From Muribaculaceae bacterium (GTDB lineage Bacteria; Bacteroidota; Bacteroidia; Bacteroidales; Muribaculaceae), in the NCBI GenBank assembly GCA_017621055.1, contig JAGATX010000009.1:1-64000 (forward strand): a stretch of DNA of 64,000 nt. Direction: 5' to 3'. Of this stretch, positions 34,960 to 43,639 are shown one piece after another. Under the pieces are notes generated by a model that was not told the origin of the DNA, did not search any database, and saw nothing but the letters and a program-made list of their open reading frames with translations. Position numbers and translations under genes: made by a program. Every line of letters begins with the position of its first letter. Positions within the stretch are counted from its first letter, which is position 1.

Positions 34960-35943
34960 TCATGCCGCACGTCGTCGCCGGAGGAGAATATAGAGGATTA
35001 TCGGCACGCCGATGATGGGCGTGATGGCGTTGAGGGGCAATTGGCGGGAGGTGGCGGAGCAAAGCACATTGCACACCAGCCCGGTGGCTGCGCCGCACAG
35101 CATGCAGGCGGGGATGAGGCGCCGATGGTCGGCGGTGCGGTATATTAAAGCGGCGATGTGAGGCACCGCCAGACCTATGAATGCCACGGGGCCGCAGAAA
35201 GCGGTGGCAGCTCCCGTGAGCAGCCCGGTTATCAGGAGGATGGCCATTCTGGCGCGGTTTATCGCAACGCCGAGATTGCGGGCGTAGTTCTCGCCCAAGA
35301 GCAAACTGTTGAGGGGTTTGGCCATGAACAAGGCCGGCAGCAGCCCGAGGACTACGGCACCTCCGAAATAAGGCAGTGTGTGCATGTCGACATTGCTGAA
35401 ACTGCCCATTCCCCATACCACGAAGCCGCGTATGCTGTCGGCGGTGGCCGTGTAGTTCAGCAGCGTTATCATGCTTGATGCCAGATATCCAAGCATAATG
35501 CCGGCTATGAGGAGCATGAGATTGTTTTTGAGCCACGATGCCATGGCAATGAGTATTGCCATTACGGCCATGCTGCCGGCGAGTGCGGCGGTGACGGTGA
35601 CGGCGAAGGCGCCGGCGCCAACGCTCATCACCGGCACGGCAAGGGTAACGATTGCCACACCGAGGCTCGCGCCCGAACTTACCCCCATTATCGACGGGCC
35701 TGCCAGGGGATTGCGGAAGGCTGTCTGCAGCAACAGGCCGGCCACGGCGAGAGCCGCCGATGCCAGTATGGCGGTGAGGGCACGCGGCAGCCGGCTTTCG
35801 AGGATGATGAAGGCTGCGGCACTGTCGGCGCTGTCGCCCGTCAGCACATCTATCACGTCGGCGGCCGGGAAGTGCACGCTGCCGCAGAAAAGACTGAGGG
35901 CGAATGCCGCCGCGGTGACGACGAGCAGTATTACCGTGCGCAT
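34960..35943 (-). CDS. BtuC-like permease of a cobalamin ABC importer
   Basis: A FecCD-family permease of 327 residues with about ten helices: GSVHFPAADVIDVLTG, ESRLPRALTAILASAALAVAGLLLQTAFRNPLAGPSIMGVSSGASLGV and the conserved GPVAFIGLAVPHIAAL. The start at 35943 overlaps the binding-protein gene by 13 bases. It lies at the end of an operon headed by a cobalamin riboswitch, so vitamin B12 (or another corrinoid) is the likely substrate. No ATPase gene follows; the next feature is a small RNA and then dusB. Confidence 0.88.
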   Translation of the reverse strand: MRTVILLVVTAAAFALSLFCGSVHFPAADVIDVLTGDSADSAAAFIILESRLPRALTAILASAALAVAGLLLQTAFRNPLAGPSIMGVSSGASLGVAIVTLAVPVMSVGAGAFAVTVTAALAGSMAVMAILIAMASWLKNNLMLLIAGIMLGYLASSMITLLNYTATADSIRGFVVWGMGSFSNVDMHTLPYFGGAVVLGLLPALFMAKPLNSLLLGENYARNLGVAINRARMAILLITGLLTGAATAFCGPVAFIGLAVPHIAALIYRTADHRRLIPACMLCGAATGLVCNVLCSATSRQLPLNAITPIIGVPIILYILLRRRRAA

Positions 35944-37076
35944 AGGCGTTGATAGAAAGAATAGGGCGATGGCGCTATGCTGTCGGCGAGTTCGGGGTGA
36001 AGGATCCGCGCCATGTCGGCAAGGATGAACTGCGGATGGAAGGGCACAACGTCGTAGAAAGGCGATACAGCGGTGTTGCAACCGTAGACATCGCCCCGTC
36101 GTGCAGCGCTGAAGTGGGGGATTTCGGCGGCGGAGGCGCGGAAAGCGGCCAGGCCCATTGGTGCGGGGGCGAAATAGCGCACTAACCAGACGTCGGCATC
36201 GGCGGCGACAGCGAGCACTTGCTCGGCACTGAGGGGCCGGCTGTCGCCATGACCCAACGATGAGAAGGGATTGGTTCCTCCGGCATCGGTTATGAGCGCG
36301 TCGGTGGTACTGCCAGCCACGGGAACATACCATACATCGCCATAGCGGGTGTCCATGAGCACCGAGGGCCTGCCGGCGGCATTGGCCGTCAGCGCTTTAG
36401 TGCGGTTGTATTGAGCGGCCACACAGGCGAAGAGGCTGTCGGCGCGGTTCCCCTCGCCGATGAGTCGGCCATAGAACCGCATCCACTCGGCTCGGCCGAG
36501 AGGATCTGCCTCGAGATAGTCGGCGCACATCACCGTCGGCACCGTCGTGCGCGCCAGACGCGCCGCCACGCCGTCGGCAGCCGAATAAGGAGAGAACAGC
36601 ACGGCATCCGGCTGAAGCATGGCAATCTTTTCGATATCGGGGTCGGTGGCGGTGCCGCAGTCGGCGACAGTACCGTCAGCAACGCCCCGGACCACCACGC
36701 TGTCGGTGATGTAATGTGCGTCGGCAACGCCGGTGACGACGTCGGCATGGCCGAGTTCATGGAGCAATGCGGCATGGACGTTGGAAAACACCACTGCCGA
36801 AGCGAGGGGTACTTGCAGAAGGATGCCATCGGGCACATTGTCGGGTACCGGGCAGCCGGAATCGACCAGAACATAGCGGGCCAGCAAGGCGGGCGCGTTC
36901 CAGGGGTCGGCGACGGTGACCACCGTGTAGTCCGGTTGTTGGTCGATGGTCAGCAGTGTGGCATACTGCATCGGGGAGGCACCCGCGCCGGTACGGTCGG
37001 CACCGGCGGCGGGTTTGCCCGAGCAGCTCCATGATGCTGCGAGGAGGATAAGGATTACCGCGTGGAAGAGCCTCAT
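35931..37076 (-). CDS. BtuF-like periplasmic corrinoid-binding lipoprotein
   Basis: The lipoprotein (381 aa; C18 in SWSCSGKP) has the two-lobed FecB/BtuF fold: TVVTVADPWN, VPLASAVVFSNVHAALLHELGHADVVTGVADAHYI, the hallmark DPDIEKIAMLQPDAVLFSPYS, and the joining helix MRFYGRLIGEGNRADSLF. It would hand a corrinoid to the permease encoded next. It overlaps the beta-propeller gene by 4 bases and btuC by 13. Substrate is inferred from the riboswitch and the BtuB neighbour; a siderophore is the alternative. Confidence 0.85.
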   Translation of the reverse strand: MRLFHAVILILLAASWSCSGKPAAGADRTGAGASPMQYATLLTIDQQPDYTVVTVADPWNAPALLARYVLVDSGCPVPDNVPDGILLQVPLASAVVFSNVHAALLHELGHADVVTGVADAHYITDSVVVRGVADGTVADCGTATDPDIEKIAMLQPDAVLFSPYSAADGVAARLARTTVPTVMCADYLEADPLGRAEWMRFYGRLIGEGNRADSLFACVAAQYNRTKALTANAAGRPSVLMDTRYGDVWYVPVAGSTTDALITDAGGTNPFSSLGHGDSRPLSAEQVLAVAADADVWLVRYFAPAPMGLAAFRASAAEIPHFSAARRGDVYGCNTAVSPFYDVVPFHPQFILADMARILHPELADSIAPSPYSFYQRLCAR

Positions 37077-38170
37077 TCAGGCGAACAATTGGTGAAAACG
37101 GCAGCCGTGGGGTTGATGCCTATTTCGAAAGTGCCTTTGAGCGAGAGGTCGGCGTTGTAGAGGTAAGCCACTCCCGGCTCGGTATAGAGCGGATAGACCT
37201 CACCCATGCGGCGCGAGAGTATCACCAGCGAGCCGTCGAAGGTATTGACGGCAATGCCGCAGGGTGCGACGGGCTTCTCGGTGGCTGAGGAGAACATATC
37301 ATGGGCTGTGCCGGCGGTGTCGTAAACCTTATAAGTGGGGTTGCCGGGCGTCATTGCCGGATCGTTGATCACATAGAGGGCATTGTTCCATATGGTCATT
37401 ATCGTGCCGGGGCAAAAATCAGTGGCGGAGCCGTCGGCTGCGACTTTCTTTATGGTTGCGGGAATGTCGTTGTAGTTTCCCATGCAGAGTGCGAACACGT
37501 CGGTGCCGTTAGTCACCACGGAGGTCACGTTTGCACCGATTTTGTGGAATGTCTGCTTCATGGTGGCGAGGTCGACGATGGACAGCGACGAGTTTACGTT
37601 GCCTTCCATCCAGTTGTTGCCGTCGGAGTTGGCGACATACATCTTATTACCGGCAATGGCTATTTTCTCGGGGTTGGGTCCTACTTCGAAAGTGCTCTCT
37701 ATAGCCATGGTTGTTGTGTCGATGGCAGCCACATGGCCCGAGTATAGCGACACATACACCTTGCCGCCGCTGACGGCGAAGTTGCGGGGACCGGCTGCGG
37801 GCGCTGTCGGTACTATGTTTTTCTTGATTTTCATTGTGGCGGCGTCGAGGACCCATATGCAGTTCGAGTCGAAAACGCTGACATACATCTTGGAGCCGTA
37901 GACCACCACGTCCTGGGGAGTGTCGCCCACGCTCATGGCGTTGACCTCGCGGAAGGCGTCGGCAGTGGTTGCTGCCGTGGCAGTGTTATAGAGTGTGATT
38001 GTGCCGGGCACGCCCGTGGACTGCACGCCGTTGTTCACCACAACGATGGCATCGGGCGTCACCGGCTCTGTTACCGGCGGTTCGGGTTCATTATTGTCGG
38101 AGCATGCCGTGGCTCCGGCGGCGACAAGGCCGAGGGCAAGGAGGCGGAAGATGTTTTTCTTTAATTTCAT
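37073..38170 (-). CDS. Surface beta-propeller lipoprotein, BtuG-like
   Basis: A 365-residue lipoprotein (C23 in GATACSDNNEPEPP) with repeated YncE-like blades: VVVYGSKMYVSVFDSNCIWVLDAATMKI, FAVSGGKVYVSLYSGHVAAIDTTTM and IAIAGNKMYVANSDG. The acidic spacer after the lipid cysteine (SDNNEPEPP) suggests export to the cell surface. In Bacteroides, a seven-bladed propeller lipoprotein (BtuG) sits on BtuB and captures corrinoids with very high affinity. The position directly after the BtuB-like gene in a riboswitch operon makes the same role likely. Identity by sequence alone is not decisive. Confidence 0.75.
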   Translation of the reverse strand: MKLKKNIFRLLALGLVAAGATACSDNNEPEPPVTEPVTPDAIVVVNNGVQSTGVPGTITLYNTATAATTADAFREVNAMSVGDTPQDVVVYGSKMYVSVFDSNCIWVLDAATMKIKKNIVPTAPAAGPRNFAVSGGKVYVSLYSGHVAAIDTTTMAIESTFEVGPNPEKIAIAGNKMYVANSDGNNWMEGNVNSSLSIVDLATMKQTFHKIGANVTSVVTNGTDVFALCMGNYNDIPATIKKVAADGSATDFCPGTIMTIWNNALYVINDPAMTPGNPTYKVYDTAGTAHDMFSSATEKPVAPCGIAVNTFDGSLVILSRRMGEVYPLYTEPGVAYLYNADLSLKGTFEIGINPTAAVFTNCSPE

Positions 38171-38188
38171 AATGAGTTGTGATATTGA

Positions 38189-40216
38189 TTAGAATTCATA
38201 TTGAGCGGAGATAGTCCAGCTGCGTCCGGGCATGGGGTAGCGCGCCACTATGCAGTACTGGCGGTTGAAGGCGTTGATGAGGTCGGCGCGCAGAGTGAGG
38301 CGGGTGGTACCGAAGGCAAGTGTGCGGTAGGCGGCGAAACCGACGTCTACGTAGCCGTCGACGCGCGATTCGGGCCGGTTGGAGTTAGTGGCGTACTGCG
38401 TTGAGGCGGCGGTGAGATGGGTGCCTACATTTACCCATGGATTTTCATATGTGAGCGCCGCCGAGCCGCTGTTTTTCGGGCAGTAGGCTGCCTGGCGGCC
38501 ATAGTCCGGGTCGGTTTTCGCCGTTCGCGGTTCCACACGCTGATAGCTGTATGTTGCCGACAGCAGCAGGCAGTGGCGCGGCGAGACCTCGAAGTCGGCG
38601 GTGACGGCTATGTCAACTCCCCGGCCGCGTGCCTTGCCTAAGTTTGTCATCGCCCACAGGAACATGTTTCGCGGAATGGCTATAATTTTGTCGTTGAGGT
38701 AGTTGATATAACCGTCGACGCTTATCTGCACCTGCGGGACGAAGGCTGCGGGGCGCTTTGCCGCCCAGGTGACGCCGATGTTGAATTCGTTGCCGCGCTC
38801 GGGTTTCAATGTGGGTGCGCTGACAATGCCGAAATAAGTCTCGGCGAACGACGGCATGCGGTAAAGGCTCTTGTAACTTGCTCTCAGGGTAAGCGGAGGC
38901 AGCATAGGCAAGGTATAGGCCACGCTTGCCGAGGGCTGAAGCCGGAAACGGTCGGCCAGGGCGTCGCCGCGCCGCGCCGTATGCCGGTAGATGCTCGCCA
39001 GCAGGCGTGCCGTTGCCGTCAGCGAGCCTGTGCGGAACCGCACGGTGCCGCTCTGAAGGATGGCATGGCGCCGCGGATGCTGTTCGACGGGGCGGTTGCT
39101 GCTCAGTGTGTTGTATGCATAATCGGCGGAATAGGCGGCACTCCATTTGTGGCCGGGATGCCATGCGGCGGCAACGGAGACAAAGACTTCGTTCTGACGG
39201 TAGCGCTCGTCGAGGAGTCCGTTGGGGTGGTAGGGCGACGCATCGGTGTACAGACTCTGTTCGAAGGTATATTTTGCGGCGGCATTGAGCGTCCATTGCG
39301 GAGCGAGGGCTATGCGGGCGCCGGCGGTTGCCGTGGCCGTGCGTTCGTGCAGATCTTCGCCCGAACCGGGATTATATAATGTGACGGCGCCCGGCAACTG
39401 CCGGTTGAAATCGTAGTATGATGTGCGGAAAGATATTCTTGTGCCGTCGGTACCAACCGGCAATTGTGCGTCCAGAGAGGCACGGCCGCCGCGAACGCCG
39501 TTGTGCAACCGCTTTTCCTTGACGGTTGCCGCTCCGTTCGGGATGGTGAAGGGATATCGGTTGTCGGCACGCATGAACGAAGCGGCGCCGTCGAGGCTCA
39601 TCCCCGAGGGCAGGGTGGCACCGGCGCTGATTTTGGGTTCGATAAGTCCGAAGGAGCCGCCGCGCACGGCAGCGCGCGCCCGGAAGCCCGGTGCGGAGGG
39701 CGCCAGCGATGCGGTTTTGAGATTCAGCACGGAAGCAGAGGCAAGCTCCGAGGCGGGAATTGCAAGGTCTGCGTCCGAAGTACCGCCGGCGGTGAGTGTC
39801 ACGCTCTGCAGCCGGTCGAGGTCATAGCGCGAGAGGTCCACGGCACCGGTCCGGCAGTTGCCGGCGGGCAGTCCGTCGACCGTCACGCCAGTGTGCGAAG
39901 CCCCGAGACCACGCACCGATACCGTTGTCAGGCCGCCGGCGCCGCCGTAATCGCGCACGTTTGCGCCGGGCAGACGGCGCAGCGCGTCGGCAAGGCCCGT
40001 AATGCCACGGGCATCGATATCGGCAGCCGTAACGGCGAACACGGCATTTGCGGCTCGCGCCCTTGCTGCCGTCGTGGCCGAGACCTCGACGGCACGCAGG
40101 GTGTCGCGGCGCTCGGAAGCGTCGGCAGACGGCGGTGCTGAATATATCGACGGAGCTGTTGCCGCCAGGGTGAGCGCTGTCACGGCAAAAGTCCGCCATC
40201 GACAGGCGTTCTTCAT
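38189..40216 (-). CDS. btuB: BtuB-like TonB-dependent cobalamin receptor
   Basis: The 675-residue TonB-dependent receptor has a signal peptide (about residues 1-28), TonB box DTLRAVEVSA, a plug domain (GLADALRRLPGANVRDYGGAGGLTTVSVRGLGASHTGVTVDGLP) and a 22-strand barrel ending RSWTISAQYEF. It lacks the carboxypeptidase-like N-terminal domain of SusC proteins, as expected for BtuB. The cobalamin riboswitch 50 bases upstream defines the substrate class. It should be energised by the TonB-ExbBD system seen at 50.6-54.0 kb. Confidence 0.9.
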   Translation of the reverse strand: MKNACRWRTFAVTALTLAATAPSIYSAPPSADASERRDTLRAVEVSATTAARARAANAVFAVTAADIDARGITGLADALRRLPGANVRDYGGAGGLTTVSVRGLGASHTGVTVDGLPAGNCRTGAVDLSRYDLDRLQSVTLTAGGTSDADLAIPASELASASVLNLKTASLAPSAPGFRARAAVRGGSFGLIEPKISAGATLPSGMSLDGAASFMRADNRYPFTIPNGAATVKEKRLHNGVRGGRASLDAQLPVGTDGTRISFRTSYYDFNRQLPGAVTLYNPGSGEDLHERTATATAGARIALAPQWTLNAAAKYTFEQSLYTDASPYHPNGLLDERYRQNEVFVSVAAAWHPGHKWSAAYSADYAYNTLSSNRPVEQHPRRHAILQSGTVRFRTGSLTATARLLASIYRHTARRGDALADRFRLQPSASVAYTLPMLPPLTLRASYKSLYRMPSFAETYFGIVSAPTLKPERGNEFNIGVTWAAKRPAAFVPQVQISVDGYINYLNDKIIAIPRNMFLWAMTNLGKARGRGVDIAVTADFEVSPRHCLLLSATYSYQRVEPRTAKTDPDYGRQAAYCPKNSGSAALTYENPWVNVGTHLTAASTQYATNSNRPESRVDGYVDVGFAAYRTLAFGTTRLTLRADLINAFNRQYCIVARYPMPGRSWTISAQYEF

Positions 40217-40267
40217 TCCATATGTTATGTTTCTTCCGGGTGCGGCGGAAGATGGTGCAACATAATG

Positions 40268-40472
40268 CTAAAGGCAGGTTTTCGGACTTATTTCCAGCCG
40301 ACGGCGCCTTCCCAGCATATAAACTCACGCATGCCAGTGGCGTTGCCGTCGGATTTTGTCCGCACCGTGGCGGACAAGCGGAAAATTACCGCAGCGGCCC
40401 TGTCCGGGATTTGCACCCGGTTCCCTTTTCGGCGCGACATCCCGGGGAGGGACGCCGTGCCGCACCTTTGCG
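40268..40472 (-). promoter_or_regulatory. Cobalamin riboswitch
   Basis: On the minus strand, from about 40472, the leader reads AAGGTGCGGCACGGCGTCCC, then GGGAACCGGGTGCAAATCCC, GGACAGGGCCGCTGCGGTAA, the B12 box GCCACTG (plus-strand 40335-40341), GGGAAGGC and AAGTCCGAAAACCTGCC. These are the conserved segments of the cobalamin aptamer in the right order. A -7 box TAATTTTG (plus-strand 40476-40483) with GTTG 20 bases upstream sits just before it, so the aptamer starts at the transcription start. It should repress the btuB operon when B12 is abundant. Confidence 0.95.
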
Positions 40473-40475
40473 GCG

Positions 40476-40507
40476 CAAAATTAATATTTTTTTCTCAACC
40501 GCGCAAC
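40476..40507 (-). promoter_or_regulatory. Promoter of the btuB operon
   Basis: On the minus strand GTTG (plus 40504-40507), 20-base spacer and TAATTTTG (plus 40476-40483) fit the Bacteroidetes promoter. It is divergent from the relA-like promoter around 40610. Confidence 0.6.
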
Positions 40508-40609
40508 ATAATTTTGCATATGCCTGTTTAACTTGTGGAGGGACAGGAGCAGAGCGGGTGATTTTTTTGTGATTTGGTTTTGTTAACGTGGCAGATGGTT
40601 TTTTTTGCT

Positions 40610-40617
40610 TAACTTTG
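40610..40617 (+). promoter_or_regulatory. -7 box of the relA-like operon
   Basis: TAACTTTG ends 9 bases before the ATG at 40627. With a normal offset the mRNA would begin only 0-4 bases before the start codon, a near-leaderless transcript. No good TTTG is found 19-21 bases upstream. Confidence 0.5.
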
Positions 40618-40626
40618 TTGGCTGAT

Positions 40627-42828
40627 ATGGAAAGACAACTGAGCGAAATAGAAAAAGAAGGCGTGCGCCGGCGCTACCGCGAGCTGCTGGAGCTGGCGTC
40701 GCCGGCAATCGGCGTGGATGACAGGCGGCAGTTTGCGCGTCTGGCATCGGGTTTCGCCGGCGAGCGCGACCGTTTCGGCTTTCACCCGGCAGTTACGAGC
40801 CTTGACACGGCAATAGCGCTGTGCCGCAGCGTGGATGTGGACCGCAACATGATCCTTGCCGTCATGCTCGCGCCGCTGGTGCGCGGAAACCGTTCGGCGG
40901 CCGACGAAGTGCGCCGCATCTGGGGCGACGATGTCGCCGCCATGGTCGACAGTCTGGCGAATGTTGCCGTGCTGTACAGCAAGAGTGCGTCGGTGGAGAG
41001 CGACAACTTCCGCAAGCTGCTGCTTACCTTCGCCAAGGATATCCGCGTGATAATCATAATGATTGTGGACCGTCTGGCTCTGATGCGTGCCATCAATCAC
41101 CACCCTGCGGAGCGCCAGGTGCGCGAGGTGGCATACGAGGCAAACTATCTCTATGCGCCGCTGGCCCACCGCCTGGGCCTGTATGCCATAAAGAGCGAGC
41201 TGGAGGATTTGTCGCTGAAATACAGCAACCGCGATGTTTATTCGCGCATAGCCCACCAGCTCAACGAGACAAAGGCACGCCGAAATGCCTACATCGCCGA
41301 TTTCATAGCGCCCCTGAAGGAACGCCTCGACAAAATGGGCATAAATTTCGAGATCAAGGGCCGCACGAAGAGCATTTATTCCATATGGAACAAGCTTAAG
41401 AAACAACAGAATACCATCGACGATATTTTCGACCTTTTTGCAATCCGAATTGTCATCGACTGCCCTCTCGAAAAGGAAAAGAGCGAATGCTGGCTGGCAT
41501 ATTCTGTGGTGACAGATATGTACCGGCCCAATCCGGCGCGCCTCAAAGACTGGATAAGCATCCCCAAGAGCAACGGCTACGAGAGCCTGCATACCACAGT
41601 CTACGGCCCCGCCGACCGCTGGGTGGAGGTACAGATACGCACGCGGCGCATGGACGATATCGCCGAGCGCGGCCTGGCGGCGCACTGGAAATACAAAGGC
41701 ATAAAGAGCGAGAGTAACCTCGACGCATGGATGAACAACGTGCGCGATATTCTGGAGGCCGCCGAGACCGGACCCATGGAGCTGATGAAGAACTTCAAGA
41801 TGGACGTCTATGCCCACGAGGTTTTTGTCTTCACACCCAAGGGCGACCTCTACAAACTGCCGCAGGGGGCCACGCTCCTCGATTTTGCTTTCAACATCCA
41901 TTCCAATGTGGGCATCCACTGCGTCGGGGGCCGCGTCAATGGCCGCAACCGCAGGCTGAACTACCGCCTTGCCAGCGGCGACACAGTGGAAATCCTCACC
42001 TCGGCCACTCAGGAACCGAGCGCCGACTGGCTGGGTGTGGTGGTAACCTCTAAGGCCCGCAACAAGATCCGTGCGGTGCTCAAGGAGAACGAACATCGCG
42101 CCGCCCAGTTGGGCCGGGAATTGCTGGAGCGCCGTTTCCGCAATCGCAAGATCGACATGGAGGAGGGTACCGTTTCGAAAACGGTGGCACGCATGGGCTA
42201 CAAGAATACCATCGAATTCTTCAGCGCCCTGGGTGCCGGCGAGGTAGATGTCAACGCCGTTGTGGAGACCTATCTCACCCTTGTGGAACGCCGTGCCGAC
42301 GAGGCGGCCGCCATATCGGCAAGCACATTCGTCATGCCCGACGACGATGTGAACGGTGACGCCGACAGCCGCGGCGGCTCCGACGTGGTGGTGATCGGCG
42401 AGGGCATAAAGGGCGTGAACTACCGCCTGGCAAAATGCTGCAATCCCATCTACGGCGACGATGTGTTCGGGTTCATATCGGCGGAGGGAGTGATTAAAAT
42501 CCACCGGAGCGACTGCCCCAACGCCGCCCATCTGCGCGAAAAGTACGCCTACCGGCTGATACGCACACGCTGGAGCGGAAAAGCCGGCAGCCAGTTCATG
42601 GCCGCGCTGCGGGTGGTGGGCAAGGACGATATCGGCATCGTTACCAATATCACATCTATTATAAATAAAGAAAAATCCGTATCTTTGCGCTCGATAAGCA
42701 TCGATTCCAACGACGGGCTCTTTGCCGGCGTGATAACCGTCGGCGTCAACGACCGCCCGGCGCTGAACATGCTCATCAAGAAGATTAAAACCGTAAAAGG
42801 AGTGAAAGATGTTCAGAGGAATATGTAA
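40627..42828 (+). CDS. relA: RelA/SpoT homologue with degenerate hydrolase domain
   Basis: A 733-residue RSH protein. Domains: degenerate HD hydrolase (about residues 50-200), (p)ppGpp synthetase (about 230-390), TGS (about 400-460), central region with a CNPIYGDDVFGFIS zinc-finger-like block, and a C-terminal ACT domain. In the hydrolase part, HD is replaced by A82-P83 (VMLAPLVRGN) and the following Glu-Asp is lost, so ppGpp hydrolysis is not expected. The synthetase keeps GRTKSIYSIW, SIPKSNGYESLHT and R305-L-K-D308, the RxKD form typical of bifunctional enzymes. I chose the ATG at 40627 for conservation. It probably makes (p)ppGpp on starved ribosomes. Confidence 0.92.
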   Translation: MERQLSEIEKEGVRRRYRELLELASPAIGVDDRRQFARLASGFAGERDRFGFHPAVTSLDTAIALCRSVDVDRNMILAVMLAPLVRGNRSAADEVRRIWGDDVAAMVDSLANVAVLYSKSASVESDNFRKLLLTFAKDIRVIIIMIVDRLALMRAINHHPAERQVREVAYEANYLYAPLAHRLGLYAIKSELEDLSLKYSNRDVYSRIAHQLNETKARRNAYIADFIAPLKERLDKMGINFEIKGRTKSIYSIWNKLKKQQNTIDDIFDLFAIRIVIDCPLEKEKSECWLAYSVVTDMYRPNPARLKDWISIPKSNGYESLHTTVYGPADRWVEVQIRTRRMDDIAERGLAAHWKYKGIKSESNLDAWMNNVRDILEAAETGPMELMKNFKMDVYAHEVFVFTPKGDLYKLPQGATLLDFAFNIHSNVGIHCVGGRVNGRNRRLNYRLASGDTVEILTSATQEPSADWLGVVVTSKARNKIRAVLKENEHRAAQLGRELLERRFRNRKIDMEEGTVSKTVARMGYKNTIEFFSALGAGEVDVNAVVETYLTLVERRADEAAAISASTFVMPDDDVNGDADSRGGSDVVVIGEGIKGVNYRLAKCCNPIYGDDVFGFISAEGVIKIHRSDCPNAAHLREKYAYRLIRTRWSGKAGSQFMAALRVVGKDDIGIVTNITSIINKEKSVSLRSISIDSNDGLFAGVITVGVNDRPALNMLIKKIKTVKGVKDVQRNM

Positions 42829-43639
42829 TATACTTGGCGCTACGCTGCTTATGTGCGGCGTCGGCGCCTGCGGCGATGCCGGCGCCGAGGGCGCCCGCTC
42901 GCTGCTGGCACAGACCGACAGTGCCATCGCCGCCGCAAACTACAATCAGGCCATCGCCCTGCTCGATACCCTCAACGCCCGTCACCGCGACCAGACGGAA
43001 GCGCGCCGCGAGGGTCTGCGGCTGCGTGCCGTGGCCATGGAAGGTCTGGCGCGCGACAGCATAGAGCTGGCATCGGCGGAACTTGCCGCCGCCACGGTGG
43101 CGCTCGACAGTCTTCGTCCCGGTTTTGACCACATAGCGGGACCCGAGGGCGTGGAGGGCTTTTTTGTTCCGCGCGGTACCTCGACGGCGGTGATGGGAGC
43201 CACCTCTGTTCAGGGGCGTGTCGACGAGCAAGGCTATTTTTATGTTGTCGTCAACGTGTCGGGGCGCCGTCCCGGCATATCGTCGCTGCGGGTAGAAGCC
43301 GGCGCCGACAGCTGGCACAGCGGCGACATCGCCGCCGCGCGCATTGTAGATGTCGGAGCCTCGCAGAGCGCGTCGTTCAGCCCCGAGGACGTCGACGGTC
43401 TCGGCGAATGGCTTGCCGGCCATCCCTCGGCATCGAAAATAGTGATAGTAGGGCGCCGCGGCGACACGGCAGTGCGGCTCACTCCGGTTCTTTACCGCGA
43501 GCTGACGGCGACGGCGGCCTTTGCGCGTGCCCTCCAGCGCCAACGTCTGGCCTCGATACACCGCGAGAAGTACGAGCGTATGCTCGCCACCGCCCGCGAT
43601 CAGATTGCCAATCTCACAAACGTTGCCGCCGATGAGTGA
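42809..43639 (+). CDS. Lipoprotein of unknown function
   Basis: A 276-residue lipoprotein (C21 in GVGACGDAG). The N-terminal third is helical and alanine-rich (DSAIAAANYNQAIALLDTLNARHRD), like a tetratricopeptide unit; the middle (VQGRVDEQGYFYVVVNVSGRR) is a beta domain; the end is a helix rich in basic residues (LQRQRLASIHREKYERML). It overlaps the relA-like gene by 20 bases and rfbB by 8, so translation is coupled. I do not recognise a family. Confidence 0.7.
   Translation: MFRGICNILGATLLMCGVGACGDAGAEGARSLLAQTDSAIAAANYNQAIALLDTLNARHRDQTEARREGLRLRAVAMEGLARDSIELASAELAAATVALDSLRPGFDHIAGPEGVEGFFVPRGTSTAVMGATSVQGRVDEQGYFYVVVNVSGRRPGISSLRVEAGADSWHSGDIAAARIVDVGASQSASFSPEDVDGLGEWLAGHPSASKIVIVGRRGDTAVRLTPVLYRELTATAAFARALQRQRLASIHREKYERMLATARDQIANLTNVAADE

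Noticed and set aside
37073..37960. A quinoprotein or lactonase reading of the beta-propeller lipoprotein
   Set aside because: No catalytic or cofactor motif is seen, and the riboswitch and BtuB context favours a corrinoid-capturing role.
40609..42927. A 772-codon open frame on the minus strand opposite the relA-like gene
   Set aside because: It is an antisense shadow: the plus-strand frame has clear synthetase, TGS and ACT domains, while the minus frame has no recognisable domain and a His/Val/Ala-rich composition produced by GC-rich codons.
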